Position numbers and translations under genes: made by a program. 30,494 nucleotides of DNA, from positions 1-30,494 of the forward strand of contig JBLINY010000047.1 in assembly GCA_047638695.1 (NCBI GenBank), in the 5' to 3' direction. Source of the stretch: JAHECQ01 sp047638695 (GTDB taxonomy: Bacteria > Actinomycetota > Acidimicrobiia > Acidimicrobiales > SZUA-35). The notes below the pieces were generated by a model. That model saw nothing but the letters and a program-made list of their open reading frames with translations, was not told where the DNA came from and did not search any database. Positions 1 through 8,195 of this stretch are shown here, piece by piece; within the stretch, counting starts at the first letter, position 1, and each line of letters opens with the position of its first letter.

Positions 1-1
1 C

Positions 2-1078
2 CTCGAGGTTGGCGAAATCATCGGTGTCTACGATCTCGGCGGTGGCACGTTTGATGCTGTCGTGATGCGTCGAACTGACGCTGGTTTCGAAGGACTCGGC
101 CGCCCGGTTGGTGTTGAGCGACTGGGAGGCGTCGATTTCGACGAGGTCATTCGCGACTTCGCCATGACCGCAGCCGACCTCACCGATGTCGAGAGCAGCG
201 ACGAGACCGTCTCCGCTGCGTACGCACTGCAAGCCAGTTGTGTCACCGCCAAACAGGTGTTGTCGGCTGACACGGTTGCTCACGTTCGGGTCATGTTTCC
301 CGGTGTCACGACATCGGTCAGAATCAACCGAGCTGAGTTCGAGGACGGAATCCGGCCCCGTCTGGAGGACACGCTCACCGCGTTCGACACCGCCCTACGC
401 TCGGCCAATTTGGAGTCTGAATCCCTCAGCCGGATTTTGCTCGTCGGCGGCTCGAGCCGCATCCCTCTCGTGTCGTCACTCTTGTCGCAACGGTTTGGAC
501 GCCCGCTTGCCATCGACACCGATCCCAAGAATACGGTGGCTCTAGGGGCGGCCGTTTACGGCACCACGGCTGTTCCCGACTCCACGACCGTCCCAACCGT
601 CGAGCCTGGATCGGTTCAGTCCGAATCCAGTGTCCCGCAGCCGAGTTCCGCCGAGCTGCCGCCGATGGCGGCTGGCGACCGCGTCGCCGATCCAAGGCTG
701 ACCCAGCGCCTCACCGAGCCCATCATTCCTGCAGGTGATCCCGTCGATCACCCACCGCTCCCATCCACCGAGGCGTTGCCATCCACCGAAACGGTGGCCG
801 CCCGCCGACGACTCGATACGTCAATCTCGCCGATCGCCCCCGGCGGGTCCGGGCCGGAGACGTTGGACGAAGCAAACGACTTGTTGAGTGTTGCAGCCGA
901 GTCCGATCATCGGGCGCGCATCCCGCAGCCAACTCCGGTCCCCGAGACGACCTTTGCCACGACTCCCGAATCAGCTGACGCTGAAGCAGTCGGGCCGAGT
1001 CGCATACTGCTGATTGCATTGATTGCGATTCTTGCTGTTGTCGCGGCCGGGGTTGTGACGCTCGTGCTTAGCAGCTGA
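2..1078 (+). CDS. Hsp70-family (DnaK-like) ATPase with C-terminal membrane anchor, 5' partial
   Basis: The reading frame is open from the window edge, so the N-terminal part of the ATPase domain is missing; 358 codons remain. The second phosphate motif (DLGGGTFD) is at the very start, then GVERLGGVDFD, and the adenosine motif LLVGGSSRIP followed by DPKNTVALGAAVYG, which normally closes an Hsp70 nucleotide-binding domain. What follows is not a substrate-binding domain. It is about 150 residues rich in Pro, Ser, Thr and Glu, then a hydrophobic helix (LLIALIAILAVVAAGVVTLV) ending a few residues before the stop. I infer an actin-fold ATPase tethered to the membrane with its ATPase in the cytoplasm, probably not a classical foldase. 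It converges on the transglutaminase-like gene with 17 bases between stops. Confidence 0.85.
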   Translation, partial: LEVGEIIGVYDLGGGTFDAVVMRRTDAGFEGLGRPVGVERLGGVDFDEVIRDFAMTAADLTDVESSDETVSAAYALQASCVTAKQVLSADTVAHVRVMFPGVTTSVRINRAEFEDGIRPRLEDTLTAFDTALRSANLESESLSRILLVGGSSRIPLVSSLLSQRFGRPLAIDTDPKNTVALGAAVYGTTAVPDSTTVPTVEPGSVQSESSVPQPSSAELPPMAAGDRVADPRLTQRLTEPIIPAGDPVDHPPLPSTEALPSTETVAARRRLDTSISPIAPGGSGPETLDEANDLLSVAAESDHRARIPQPTPVPETTFATTPESADAEAVGPSRILLIALIAILAVVAAGVVTLVLSS

Positions 1079-1095
1079 TTGGTTGTTGGCCGGCC

Positions 1096-3288
1096 TCAGC
1101 GGCGAGAGAGGGTACGGGGATCAAGTCGAGCGCGAACCCGTGTGCCGAGCGACGCGGTGCTTCGGGCCGCGGCGACTGCGGTTGCCGCCATCATCCACGC
1201 GTTGGTTGCCTCGTCATCGCTGATCGGGTGTTGGGCATACAATGCGGTGTCGATGAAGGGCCCGAGCTGAGCCACAGGCTCGGCAACGTCGCGAAGATCG
1301 ATACGGTCGAGTTCGATCGCGATGCTACCGGCCGACTGTGCGGGGCTCGAAGGCAAGCCGAGTTCCATGAACCGGTCTTGCGTCTCCCGCCACGCTCCGA
1401 GCACTCGTCGGTCGGCTGATTGCCGCTGGCGGCGGGCCCGCCGGACCCGCTTGGCCCCGATGACGATCAGCCCATAGAGCACGGGAGCAGCGAGGACGAC
1501 GGTGAGTAACCACCATCGAGATCGGCCCGGAACCAACGGAGCTTCGGCTCGAAGGATGGGTTCCTCCAGGTCGGGAAGGTCGGTGCGGTTGGCATCGACC
1601 CCGGCTGATGACACCGAGGGAGTACGCGATGCCTGGTCGGTGGTTTGGTTGAGCTTGTTGGTTGGTTCGAATCGGACCCAACCCTGCCCTTCGAGCCACA
1701 CCTCGGGCCAGGCATGGATCATGTTTTCGGTGACCACTCGCTCTTGGATCTCTGCGGTCAGGGGCGTATCGAGCTGGTACCCAACCACGACGCGACTCGG
1801 TGCGCCGAGCTGGCGGGCCAGCACGGCGAAGGCGGCGGCTGAATGTTCGGCAAACCCGATCCGGGCGGCCGGAGTTCCCGACGGTGCGTCGAGGGCTTCG
1901 GGCGAGAGGTAGCTTACGAGAGCGGCAAGGCTGTGCCCGGCTGGTGCTTCGATGTTGTAGCCAAAATCATCGCTGGCAAGGCTGGCTTCGATGCTCTCGA
2001 GCTGAGTGGCGATGGGATCGTCGGCGCTGATGACATCGGCCAGGTAAGCATTCATTGCCGCCCGCTGGTCGTCGCTGAGATCGAAGGGGGAAGTACCGGG
2101 AGCTGGGCTCGTGGTGGGTGTTCCAGCAGCGGCGGGAATGGCCACCGTGGTCTCGAATGTGCGTTCGGTTTCATCGACGTTGGCCATGACGCCACTACGC
2201 GGATCCCACGCCAGATCGCCTGCTGTCACGGTGCGCACTACGCCTGCTTGCGGCAAGAATCGGAACGAATAGTCGTTGGTCAGCACGACCGTTTGATCGA
2301 CGATGGAGCCCGTCGGTGGTGCCTGGGATGGGACGGGTAGCACCGATCCGGCCGGTTCGAAGGTGGCGCTGGTGCTCCAAATCCGTCCGTCGTAGCGATC
2401 GAGAACAGCGACCGTCAGCAATTCGATGCTCTCGTCGTCACGAAGACCAACAACGGTCACGACAAATACGGATTCATCGCCCGCATCGACCAAGCCGGCC
2501 TTGACCCGTGCCAGCGGGGTCGCGCTCTCGGTAATGTCCAGCGGTCGGACCAAACGCGATCGAAGATCGAAGGCGTCTCGGTCTCCTGTCAACGCGCTCC
2601 CCGCGTTGTCCCGTGCGAGTAGCGAGGTGAGTCCCACGGTTGTGCCGGCGAGTAACAACACCACAGAGGCCGACCCGATCAACTGTCGTCCGCCGACACT
2701 GATCTGTCCGGCGGCAAAGTCGGTTCCGCCGGGCTTGTGAAGCTCGGCGATGGCCAACAGGCCGACGCTTAGACCAGCGACGATCCCGACAAGCCACAGC
2801 GCTGGCGATTGTTGCCCAATCGTGTAGGCGGTGGCGATGCCGTGCACGGTCAGGATGACCAGCACCGCGGGTACCGCGGCGGCCTTGCGGACGAAGAGGT
2901 CCACGGCCAGCCAGGTTCCGAGAGCCGCTACGACGACCGGCACGATCACAAATCGGGCGCTGGTCGGGATGAGGAGACCGGTCGATACAAGGGCCTTCCT
3001 ACTGGTGATCAGATCAGAGGGGAGGTCGACGATCGACGACCGGTAGATAGCGGCAAGACCCAAAGTGAGAACCACGACCAGGACAACGAAGCTGACTGGC
3101 CGTGGTCGTTCGAACCTTGCGATGGTGAGGCTCACGATGGCGGCGAGCACGGCAGACGCAGCCGTGGGCACAATCAACCCAAAGTCGGCGAAGATCGTCT
3201 TCCACTGCCAGCAAGCCAGACTGATTGCCGCGACGATGGTTGCCACCCCAGCGAGCTCGATCAGCCCCGGGCGCCTCGATTCGGTCAT
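1096..3288 (-). CDS. TgpA-type transglutaminase-like membrane protein, catalytic Cys apparently missing
   Basis: This protein of about 730 residues has a block of hydrophobic helices in its first 240 residues, an extracytoplasmic region with a transglutaminase-like core, another membrane helix (near WWLLTVVLAAPVLYG), and a cytoplasmic tail resembling the DUF4129 end of TgpA proteins. In the core, the expected G-x-C-E-x-F/Y-A motif reads GFAEHSAAAFAVLAR, so Ala480 stands where the nucleophilic Cys should be. His525 (IHAWPEVW) is present, and the usual Asp is Glu541 (RFEPT), a common variant. It may bind rather than cleave or crosslink. I chose the ATG at 3288 because it overlaps the TGA of the DUF58 gene as ATGA; an in-frame ATG six codons upstream (3306) exists. 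It is the last gene of the MoxR operon. Confidence 0.85.
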   Translation of the reverse strand: MTESRRPGLIELAGVATIVAAISLACWQWKTIFADFGLIVPTAASAVLAAIVSLTIARFERPRPVSFVVLVVVLTLGLAAIYRSSIVDLPSDLITSRKALVSTGLLIPTSARFVIVPVVVAALGTWLAVDLFVRKAAAVPAVLVILTVHGIATAYTIGQQSPALWLVGIVAGLSVGLLAIAELHKPGGTDFAAGQISVGGRQLIGSASVVLLLAGTTVGLTSLLARDNAGSALTGDRDAFDLRSRLVRPLDITESATPLARVKAGLVDAGDESVFVVTVVGLRDDESIELLTVAVLDRYDGRIWSTSATFEPAGSVLPVPSQAPPTGSIVDQTVVLTNDYSFRFLPQAGVVRTVTAGDLAWDPRSGVMANVDETERTFETTVAIPAAAGTPTTSPAPGTSPFDLSDDQRAAMNAYLADVISADDPIATQLESIEASLASDDFGYNIEAPAGHSLAALVSYLSPEALDAPSGTPAARIGFAEHSAAAFAVLARQLGAPSRVVVGYQLDTPLTAEIQERVVTENMIHAWPEVWLEGQGWVRFEPTNKLNQTTDQASRTPSVSSAGVDANRTDLPDLEEPILRAEAPLVPGRSRWWLLTVVLAAPVLYGLIVIGAKRVRRARRQRQSADRRVLGAWRETQDRFMELGLPSSPAQSAGSIAIELDRIDLRDVAEPVAQLGPFIDTALYAQHPISDDEATNAWMMAATAVAAARSTASLGTRVRARLDPRTLSRR

Positions 3289-4442
3289 CCGAATCGAGCC
3301 TTCCATCGTTCGGCTACATCGAGGCTGGTGGAGCCATTCAATACAAGGGCACCGGGGATGTTCATCGGTGGACGGTCGTGGTTTTCGCCAACCTGGACGA
3401 CCGTGATCATGTCGAAGCGACCGCGGGCCCGCGAGATACCGACGGTCCGGTCGGCTGGGGGTTGACCGGTCACAGCTCCTAACGACACCCCCTCCCCGAG
3501 CTCGGCGAATCGGACGACGCCGTTGAGACCCGCGTCATCAGCCGACGGCGCGATTCTCGCGAGTAGCCGCATGATGTCGGTGCGACCCTCGCCCGACGCC
3601 TTGGCGTCGACGGCCAATCCGCTGGTGGCGCGGAACATCACGGGATAGCGGCTGTTGCAGCCGGCCTGAACCATCGAGGCCGCTACTCGTACCGCGTCCT
3701 CGAAGGAGCCGTCGCCGCGGTCGGCATCGTCGTAGCTGCCCTCCCAGGTATCGAGCACGATCATCAGCCGCGGCTCGCTGGTGATGATGTTTTTGCGGAC
3801 CATCAGGGCACCGGTCTTGGCCACTGACCGCCAGTGAATCAATCGGAGATCGTCGCCCAATTCGTAGTCGCGCAAACTATGAAACGAAATCCCGCCCTCG
3901 TGTGGCTGCTCGGCCGCAGACCCTTCGAGTTCTCGCCGATGGCCGGTTGGTAGCGGTGTCATGGCGTGGATCTCGGGATGAACGACGAGGGTGGCAACCG
4001 ACCCTCGGTGGGTTGTTGCCCGGAAAAGGCCCAGCGGATCGACGCGCTCGATGTTGAGCGGACCAACGTCGTAGCGCCCGCGCCGGCTCGTCGGCAGGGT
4101 GACCGAGGCGGTGTGGCTTGCTCCCGCGGCGATGGCAGGAAGGGCCAGTGCTACCCCACTACCTGCCACCTGGTTAGAGGCCACAACGGGAGAGCTCTTT
4201 CGCGGTCCCGTGTTGTCGATTGTCACGATTGAGCTCGCCAGCTCACCGACACCGACTACCGGGGGCGAGACGGCCTGTCGGGCCGAGAGCGTCGGCCTCC
4301 AGAGCACAAAGAACAATCCGACGACAACAGCGATCAGGAACGACACGCCGAGCGCCAAGAAGAAGGGATAAGCCAAGAGCCAACCAAGGGCGAAGAGACC
4401 GAGAGCGGCTGAGACCGTCCACTTGCCGCTGCTGGTCAGCAT
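3285..4442 (-). CDS. DUF58 domain protein (MoxR-associated)
   Basis: The 385-residue product starts with two closely spaced membrane helices (residues about 10-48), followed by a beta-rich region. It then carries the DUF58 signature around residues 190-220: SLRDYELGDDLRLIHW, then SVAKTGALMVR. DUF58 proteins are typically encoded next to MoxR AAA+ ATPases and have a VWA-like fold in their C-terminal half; the segment LMIVLDTW fits the first strand of such a fold. The start codon shares one base with the moxR stop (TGATG), and its stop overlaps the next start (ATGA), so the three proteins are translationally coupled. Its partner and substrate are unknown. Function as a membrane partner of MoxR is inference from the family. 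Confidence 0.9.
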   Translation of the reverse strand: MLTSSGKWTVSAALGLFALGWLLAYPFFLALGVSFLIAVVVGLFFVLWRPTLSARQAVSPPVVGVGELASSIVTIDNTGPRKSSPVVASNQVAGSGVALALPAIAAGASHTASVTLPTSRRGRYDVGPLNIERVDPLGLFRATTHRGSVATLVVHPEIHAMTPLPTGHRRELEGSAAEQPHEGGISFHSLRDYELGDDLRLIHWRSVAKTGALMVRKNIITSEPRLMIVLDTWEGSYDDADRGDGSFEDAVRVAASMVQAGCNSRYPVMFRATSGLAVDAKASGEGRTDIMRLLARIAPSADDAGLNGVVRFAELGEGVSLGAVTGQPPADRTVGISRARGRFDMITVVQVGENHDRPPMNIPGALVLNGSTSLDVAERWKARFG

Positions 4443-5434
4443 CAGAGCTGAATGTCTGGTAGCGGAACGGCGTCGAGAGTGCGCCGAACGAGGTCAGCAG
4501 CCGAGAGACCTTGTAGCTCGGCCTCCGGCGATAACAACATGCGGTGTCCGAAGACGAACGGCGTCAGCTCGCGCATGTCGTCAGCCGTGACGAAGTTGCG
4601 GCGCTTGGCCGCAGCCCACGACTGCGAAGCCCGTACCAAGGCGAGAGAGCCACGCGGAGAAACACCCAGCCTCAGCTCGTCCATGCGTCGGGTCGAAGCG
4701 GCCACGGTGACGGCGTACTGTTGCAATGACGGGGCCACAAAGACCGCCCGGCCTGTGTCGATCATCCACTCGAACCCCTCGGCCGTGACGACGGGGGTCA
4801 GGTCTTCGGGGCGCTGGCCGCGTAGCCTCGAGCTAATCGACTCGACTTCGGCATCGTGCGAGGGGTAGCCCATCGCCATCCGCATCATGAACCGGTCGAT
4901 CTGTGCCTCGGGGAGGTGGTACGTGCCGTCGAACTCGACGGGGTTCTGCGTCGCTATGACCACGAATGGCCGGGGAACGGCTCGTTCGATCGAATCGACG
5001 GTGACCTGCCGCTCCTCTATTACTTCGAGCAACGCCGATTGGGTTTTGGGTGATGCCCGATTGATTTCGTCGGCCAGCACGACATTGGCAAACACGCCGC
5101 CGGGATGGAAGGTGAAATCGCCGTCCCTCGCGTTGTAGATCATCGAACCGGTGACGTCGGTCGGCAGCAGGTCCGGGGTGAACTGGATGCGAGCGTAGGT
5201 TGATCCCAAAGAGGCGGCGAGAGCCTTGGCCAACGTTGTCTTGCCCGTACCGGGTACGTCATCGACGAGGAGGTGGCCTTCGGCCAGCATGCACGAGAGA
5301 GCCAGTCGGATTTCGCCCGACTTGCCCATGATGGCCTTTGACACGTTGGCGTGAATGGCGTCGAAACGCTCTTTGAACGCTTCGACCGATGCTGGGTCTG
5401 CCTGGTCGAATTCGGCTGGTTGCTGAACTGTCAT
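4442..5434 (-). CDS. MoxR-family AAA+ ATPase
   Basis: The 330-residue protein has the full MoxR set: Walker A GTGKT around residues 62-66, Walker B LADEINR with Asp122-Glu123, sensor 1 ATQNP around 161-165, and the C-terminal lid region ending with the typical SAADLVRRTLDAVPLP. MoxR ATPases act as chaperones that assemble or activate protein complexes together with VWA/DUF58 partners, and that partnership is encoded here. A strong ribosome site (GACGAGGAGC) lies about ten bases before the ATG. The gene begins only 15 bases after the final TGA of the PKD protein gene, so both are likely on one transcript. Confidence 0.95.
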   Translation of the reverse strand: MTVQQPAEFDQADPASVEAFKERFDAIHANVSKAIMGKSGEIRLALSCMLAEGHLLVDDVPGTGKTTLAKALAASLGSTYARIQFTPDLLPTDVTGSMIYNARDGDFTFHPGGVFANVVLADEINRASPKTQSALLEVIEERQVTVDSIERAVPRPFVVIATQNPVEFDGTYHLPEAQIDRFMMRMAMGYPSHDAEVESISSRLRGQRPEDLTPVVTAEGFEWMIDTGRAVFVAPSLQQYAVTVAASTRRMDELRLGVSPRGSLALVRASQSWAAAKRRNFVTADDMRELTPFVFGHRMLLSPEAELQGLSAADLVRRTLDAVPLPDIQL

Positions 5435-5578
5435 TGCTGTTGCTCCTCGTCAGGCATTGATAGCGACGTCGGTAAAGGTGCTGCGGATTTCGCCGGTTGC
5501 AAGATCGGTGACCGTGAGGGTGACCCTGACCGATCCAGCTGCGGTGCCGGCAACGTCGAAGTTGAATGGTCCGGCGCC

Positions 5579-5581
5579 CTA
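5579..5581 (-). other. In-frame TAG codon, second interruption of the PKD gene
   Basis: The coding strand reads TCA TAG GGC GCC. Forty-two more codons follow in frame (including VTLTVTDLATGE) before TGA at 5450-5452. Aligning the last repeat with the one before puts the TAG near a Trp, which is one base change from TAG. Confidence 0.85.
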
Positions 5582-7903
5582 TGACTGGGCGGCGCCACTG
5601 GTGACGGCCCAGCTCGGACCGCTGAAGTTGGCCGGATCGGTCGTGAGACCGCAGTTAACCCGCACGCCGATCGCTGCTGTTCCTGGATTACAGGCGATGG
5701 CCAGCGGTGAGTCGGCGGGCGGCGGAGGTGCGGCAGCCTCGATTGCGACGGTGTCGCTGGCGGTCACGGTGAGGCCAGTGGCCAGATCAGTGACCGTGAG
5801 CTGCACCGTTACGTCGGAGTCCGCAACGGTGCCGGCCGCATCTCGGGTCCATTCGTCCATGTACCACGATTCCGACGGTGTGCTGACGGTCCAGACCGGG
5901 TCGCTGAAGTTGGCCGAATCGCCGCCGAGTGTGCAACGGAAGATGTTGCCAACCTCAGCTGTTGTCGCGTTGCAGTTCATCCCGAATGGTGATGGGGTTG
6001 GTGGAGGATCGCTAACCACGAGATCGAGGGTGGCGGTGGCGTTGCCGCCGGGACCGGTGACCTGCAGCGTGATGGTGTAGGTGTTCGGGCTGGTCCACGA
6101 CGCCGAGAACGTGTCGGTGGAGCCGGAGCCGCCAGCACCGGTGGTGCTCCACGCATAGCTGGTTATCGAGCCGCCGCTGTTCGAAACGCTGAAGCTGCCG
6201 CTGTCGTTGGTGTCGAGCGTCGTGGGTCCGTTGATGGAAACCTGGGGGGCCGGATCAGCAGGGGTGTTGTCCTGCACCGTGATGGTGAGGGTGCCACTGC
6301 CGGTACCGGCAGCGTTCGTTGCCGAGGCCGAGATCACATAGGTACCCGGCGTGCTCCACCCACATTGGGTAGTGGCGTTTGTTCCCCCGCTTGGCCCAGC
6401 GCCGAGATCGGCGCCGTCACTGTTCCAGATGAAGTCGCCATAGTCGACTCCGCTGCTTTCGCTGGCCGTGTACTGCGCCGTTTCGCCCATGTTGAGTGTT
6501 TGGGGGCCGGCGACAGCGACGACGGGTTTGGGGTCGGGGCTGCTGAAGATGGTGACACTCTTGGTGGCGGTGTTCGAGCCGCTTCCGCCGCTGTCGAAGT
6601 CGAGGGTCACGACGTAGGTTCCCGGCGTGGTCCAGCTGATGTCGGTTGTCTGAGCGGATGAGTTGGCGATGTTGGCCGAGCCCTGGGCGCTCCACGAGAA
6701 TGAGGGAGTGGTGCACGCCTCGCCATCACCAGTAAAGGTTCCGGTTTGACCGACTTCGATGGTGTCCGGCCCTGAGATGGTCGGGTTGGGGATGGCCTGG
6801 ACGCAAATGTCGACTTCGTTGAAGGTCACGCTGGTGGTGGCGGTGACGTTCTCGCTGGTTCCCTTGTCGGTGCCGCGAAGGGTGACTTGCACCGTGCCCC
6901 CGGCGTTGTAGGTCACGAGGATCTGGCCCGTTGTTGGTTCTGACGTGACGAGCGCCGAGGCTGTTCCCGCCACGGTGGTGAATTGCAGATTGTCGAAGTC
7001 GGTGGGATCGCCGTCGATCGCACAGGTGGCGCTTTGGCCCGCTTCTAGGGTTGCGGGCGAGCAAGTGAGGCCCCACGGGGCGGGATCTTCGCTAATAGCC
7101 TCCACCACAATCGTGCTGGTGAAGGTCTTGGAGCTGCCGTCACGAGTAATCGTAAGCGACACGGTCTTGGTGCCAGGGAAGGGCCATGAGCTCTGCCCAT
7201 TCTCAGTATTCGAAGTCTCCGGGGTCCCACCGGAGAAGATCCAGCTGTAGCCGTCGGGGTCGCCCTGGCTGGCGTTCTGGAAGGTCACGATGTCGCCGAC
7301 CTTGGCCGTGGCCGGCGCCGTGAATGCAGGGATGAGATCGATGGCGGCCTCGTCGGGCACGATCTCCGCCGGTGCCGTGGCCGTGTCGCAGTTGCCGTTG
7401 ACGTCGCAGGCTGTGATCGAGACGAAGTAGTCGCCTGGCTCATCGAAGCGATAGCGGAAGCTGCCGAATTGCTCGACTGGCAACTTGACCGGCCCGGCTG
7501 GTGAAACGGTCGATGACCAGTTGACGGGGTTGCCGTGTTGAGTGACGGCGGTGAAGTTGATGGTCTGCCCTGCTGCCACCTGGAAAGCCGTGACGGCCAT
7601 GGTGACCTTGATGATCGGGTCGGGCTCGGGGGGGTGGGTCGACCACCTCCGGTGGATCGATTTCTGGTGCGGTGCCGGGGTTCTGGCCGGTGTCGGGTTC
7701 GTTGGTTCCCGCGCCGGGTTCGTTCGAGTCAGGTTCGCCGGTGTCAGGTTCGCTGGTGTCAGGTTCGTTCGTGTCCGGTTCGGAGATTTCGGGTGTTTCT
7801 GCCTCGCCGGGAGCAACGCCGTCGGTGTTCGCCGCCGGATCGTCTGTCGTCGTCTGGTCGTCGTTGGTTTGTTGACTGCCGGCCACCGCGATGTCGCTGG
7901 CAC
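5579..7903 (-). CDS. Open segment 3 of the PKD surface protein: PKD/Ig-like repeats (real from about 7634 downward)
   Basis: Upstream of the G7 run this frame is low-complexity Thr/Arg/Pro-rich text and is not the true protein. From PEPDPIIKV onward it is a chain of PKD or Ig-like domains (TPGTYVVTL, TPGTYVISA, SPNTYTITL). It ends at a second TAG that cuts the last repeat in half; the other half follows in frame up to TGA at 5450-5452. Confidence 0.6.
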   Translation of the reverse strand: MPATSRWPAVNKPTTTRRRQTIRRRTPTALLPARQKHPKSPNRTRTNLTPANLTPANLTRTNPAREPTNPTPARTPAPHQKSIHRRWSTHPPEPDPIIKVTMAVTAFQVAAGQTINFTAVTQHGNPVNWSSTVSPAGPVKLPVEQFGSFRYRFDEPGDYFVSITACDVNGNCDTATAPAEIVPDEAAIDLIPAFTAPATAKVGDIVTFQNASQGDPDGYSWIFSGGTPETSNTENGQSSWPFPGTKTVSLTITRDGSSKTFTSTIVVEAISEDPAPWGLTCSPATLEAGQSATCAIDGDPTDFDNLQFTTVAGTASALVTSEPTTGQILVTYNAGGTVQVTLRGTDKGTSENVTATTSVTFNEVDICVQAIPNPTISGPDTIEVGQTGTFTGDGEACTTPSFSWSAQGSANIANSSAQTTDISWTTPGTYVVTLDFDSGGSGSNTATKSVTIFSSPDPKPVVAVAGPQTLNMGETAQYTASESSGVDYGDFIWNSDGADLGAGPSGGTNATTQCGWSTPGTYVISASATNAAGTGSGTLTITVQDNTPADPAPQVSINGPTTLDTNDSGSFSVSNSGGSITSYAWSTTGAGGSGSTDTFSASWTSPNTYTITLQVTGPGGNATATLDLVVSDPPPTPSPFGMNCNATTAEVGNIFRCTLGGDSANFSDPVWTVSTPSESWYMDEWTRDAAGTVADSDVTVQLTVTDLATGLTVTASDTVAIEAAAPPPPADSPLAIACNPGTAAIGVRVNCGLTTDPANFSGPSWAVTSGAAQS

Positions 7904-8180
7904 CGTCGGTTGGGTCTTCTACCGGAGCGGCGGTGAAGCCGGCTGAGCCCTGCTCGTACTTGGCAATGGGGCTAATTGTCCCCTCGCGGCGAATCAGTCC
8001 GGCATGCTCGCTGGCGGGATCGTTGTACCAAATCGCTCCGTCCTCAGCCACGAGATTGACGGTGGACCCTGGCTCGACGCCGTCGAGTACATGGCGCCGC
8101 ATCACCGATCGGTCATCGAGGTCGATGACCAGGACTGCGGCTGGATTCGTCTCTGGCACCACGGCCCAGCCGCCGGTCAT
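7440..8180 (-). CDS. Open segment 2 of the PKD surface protein (real only down to about 7634)
   Basis: This segment has the same frame as segment 1 and begins at the first ATG after the TAG. No ribosome site precedes that ATG, so independent initiation is doubtful. It continues the beta repeats (VAEDGAIWYND), then the N-E-P-D-T linker. Past the G7 run at 7628-7634 the frame becomes Arg/His-rich nonsense, because the coding frame has moved by one. Confidence 0.45.
   Translation of the reverse strand: MTGGWAVVPETNPAAVLVIDLDDRSVMRRHVLDGVEPGSTVNLVAEDGAIWYNDPASEHAGLIRREGTISPIAKYEQGSAGFTAAPVEDPTDGASDIAVAGSQQTNDDQTTTDDPAANTDGVAPGEAETPEISEPDTNEPDTSEPDTGEPDSNEPGAGTNEPDTGQNPGTAPEIDPPEVVDPPPRARPDHQGHHGRHGFPGGSRADHQLHRRHSTRQPRQLVIDRFTSRAGQVASRAIRQLPLSLR
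7628..7634 (-). other. G7 homopolymer (C7 on the coding strand) where the PKD reading frame shifts
   Basis: With seven C the frame reads VVDPPPRARP and leaves the protein. With six it reads VVDPPPEPDPIIKV and joins the PKD domains. The lesion could be a sequencing or assembly error, a fixed mutation, or a slippage (phase-variable) tract. Confidence 0.85.
7690..7783 (-). repeat. 15-base tandem repeats coding N-E-P-D-T-type linker
   Basis: About five imperfect 15-base units (plus strand pattern GGTTCGYYSGTGTCA) encode EPDTN, EPDTS, EPDTG, EPDSN and similar. It is an acidic, Pro-rich spacer between the beta-repeat region and the PKD domains, typical of surface-exposed proteins. Confidence 0.8.
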
Positions 8181-8192
8181 GACCGGCGTGCC

Positions 8193-8195
8193 CTA
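8193..8195 (-). other. In-frame TAG codon, first interruption of the PKD gene
   Basis: The coding strand reads ACC TAG GGC ACG. The frame stays open on both sides with matching repeat content. A second in-frame TAG in the same gene is also followed by GGC. Confidence 0.85.

Noticed and set aside
1662..1680. tRNA-like T-loop GGTTCGAATC
   Set aside because: It lies inside the TgpA-like coding region (FEP codons on the other strand) and no cloverleaf can be built; a similar match at about 19609 is inside the MFS gene.
7440..8180. A separate gene starting at the ATG after the first TAG
   Set aside because: It has no ribosome site and its content continues the preceding segment; it also runs out of frame at the G7 tract.
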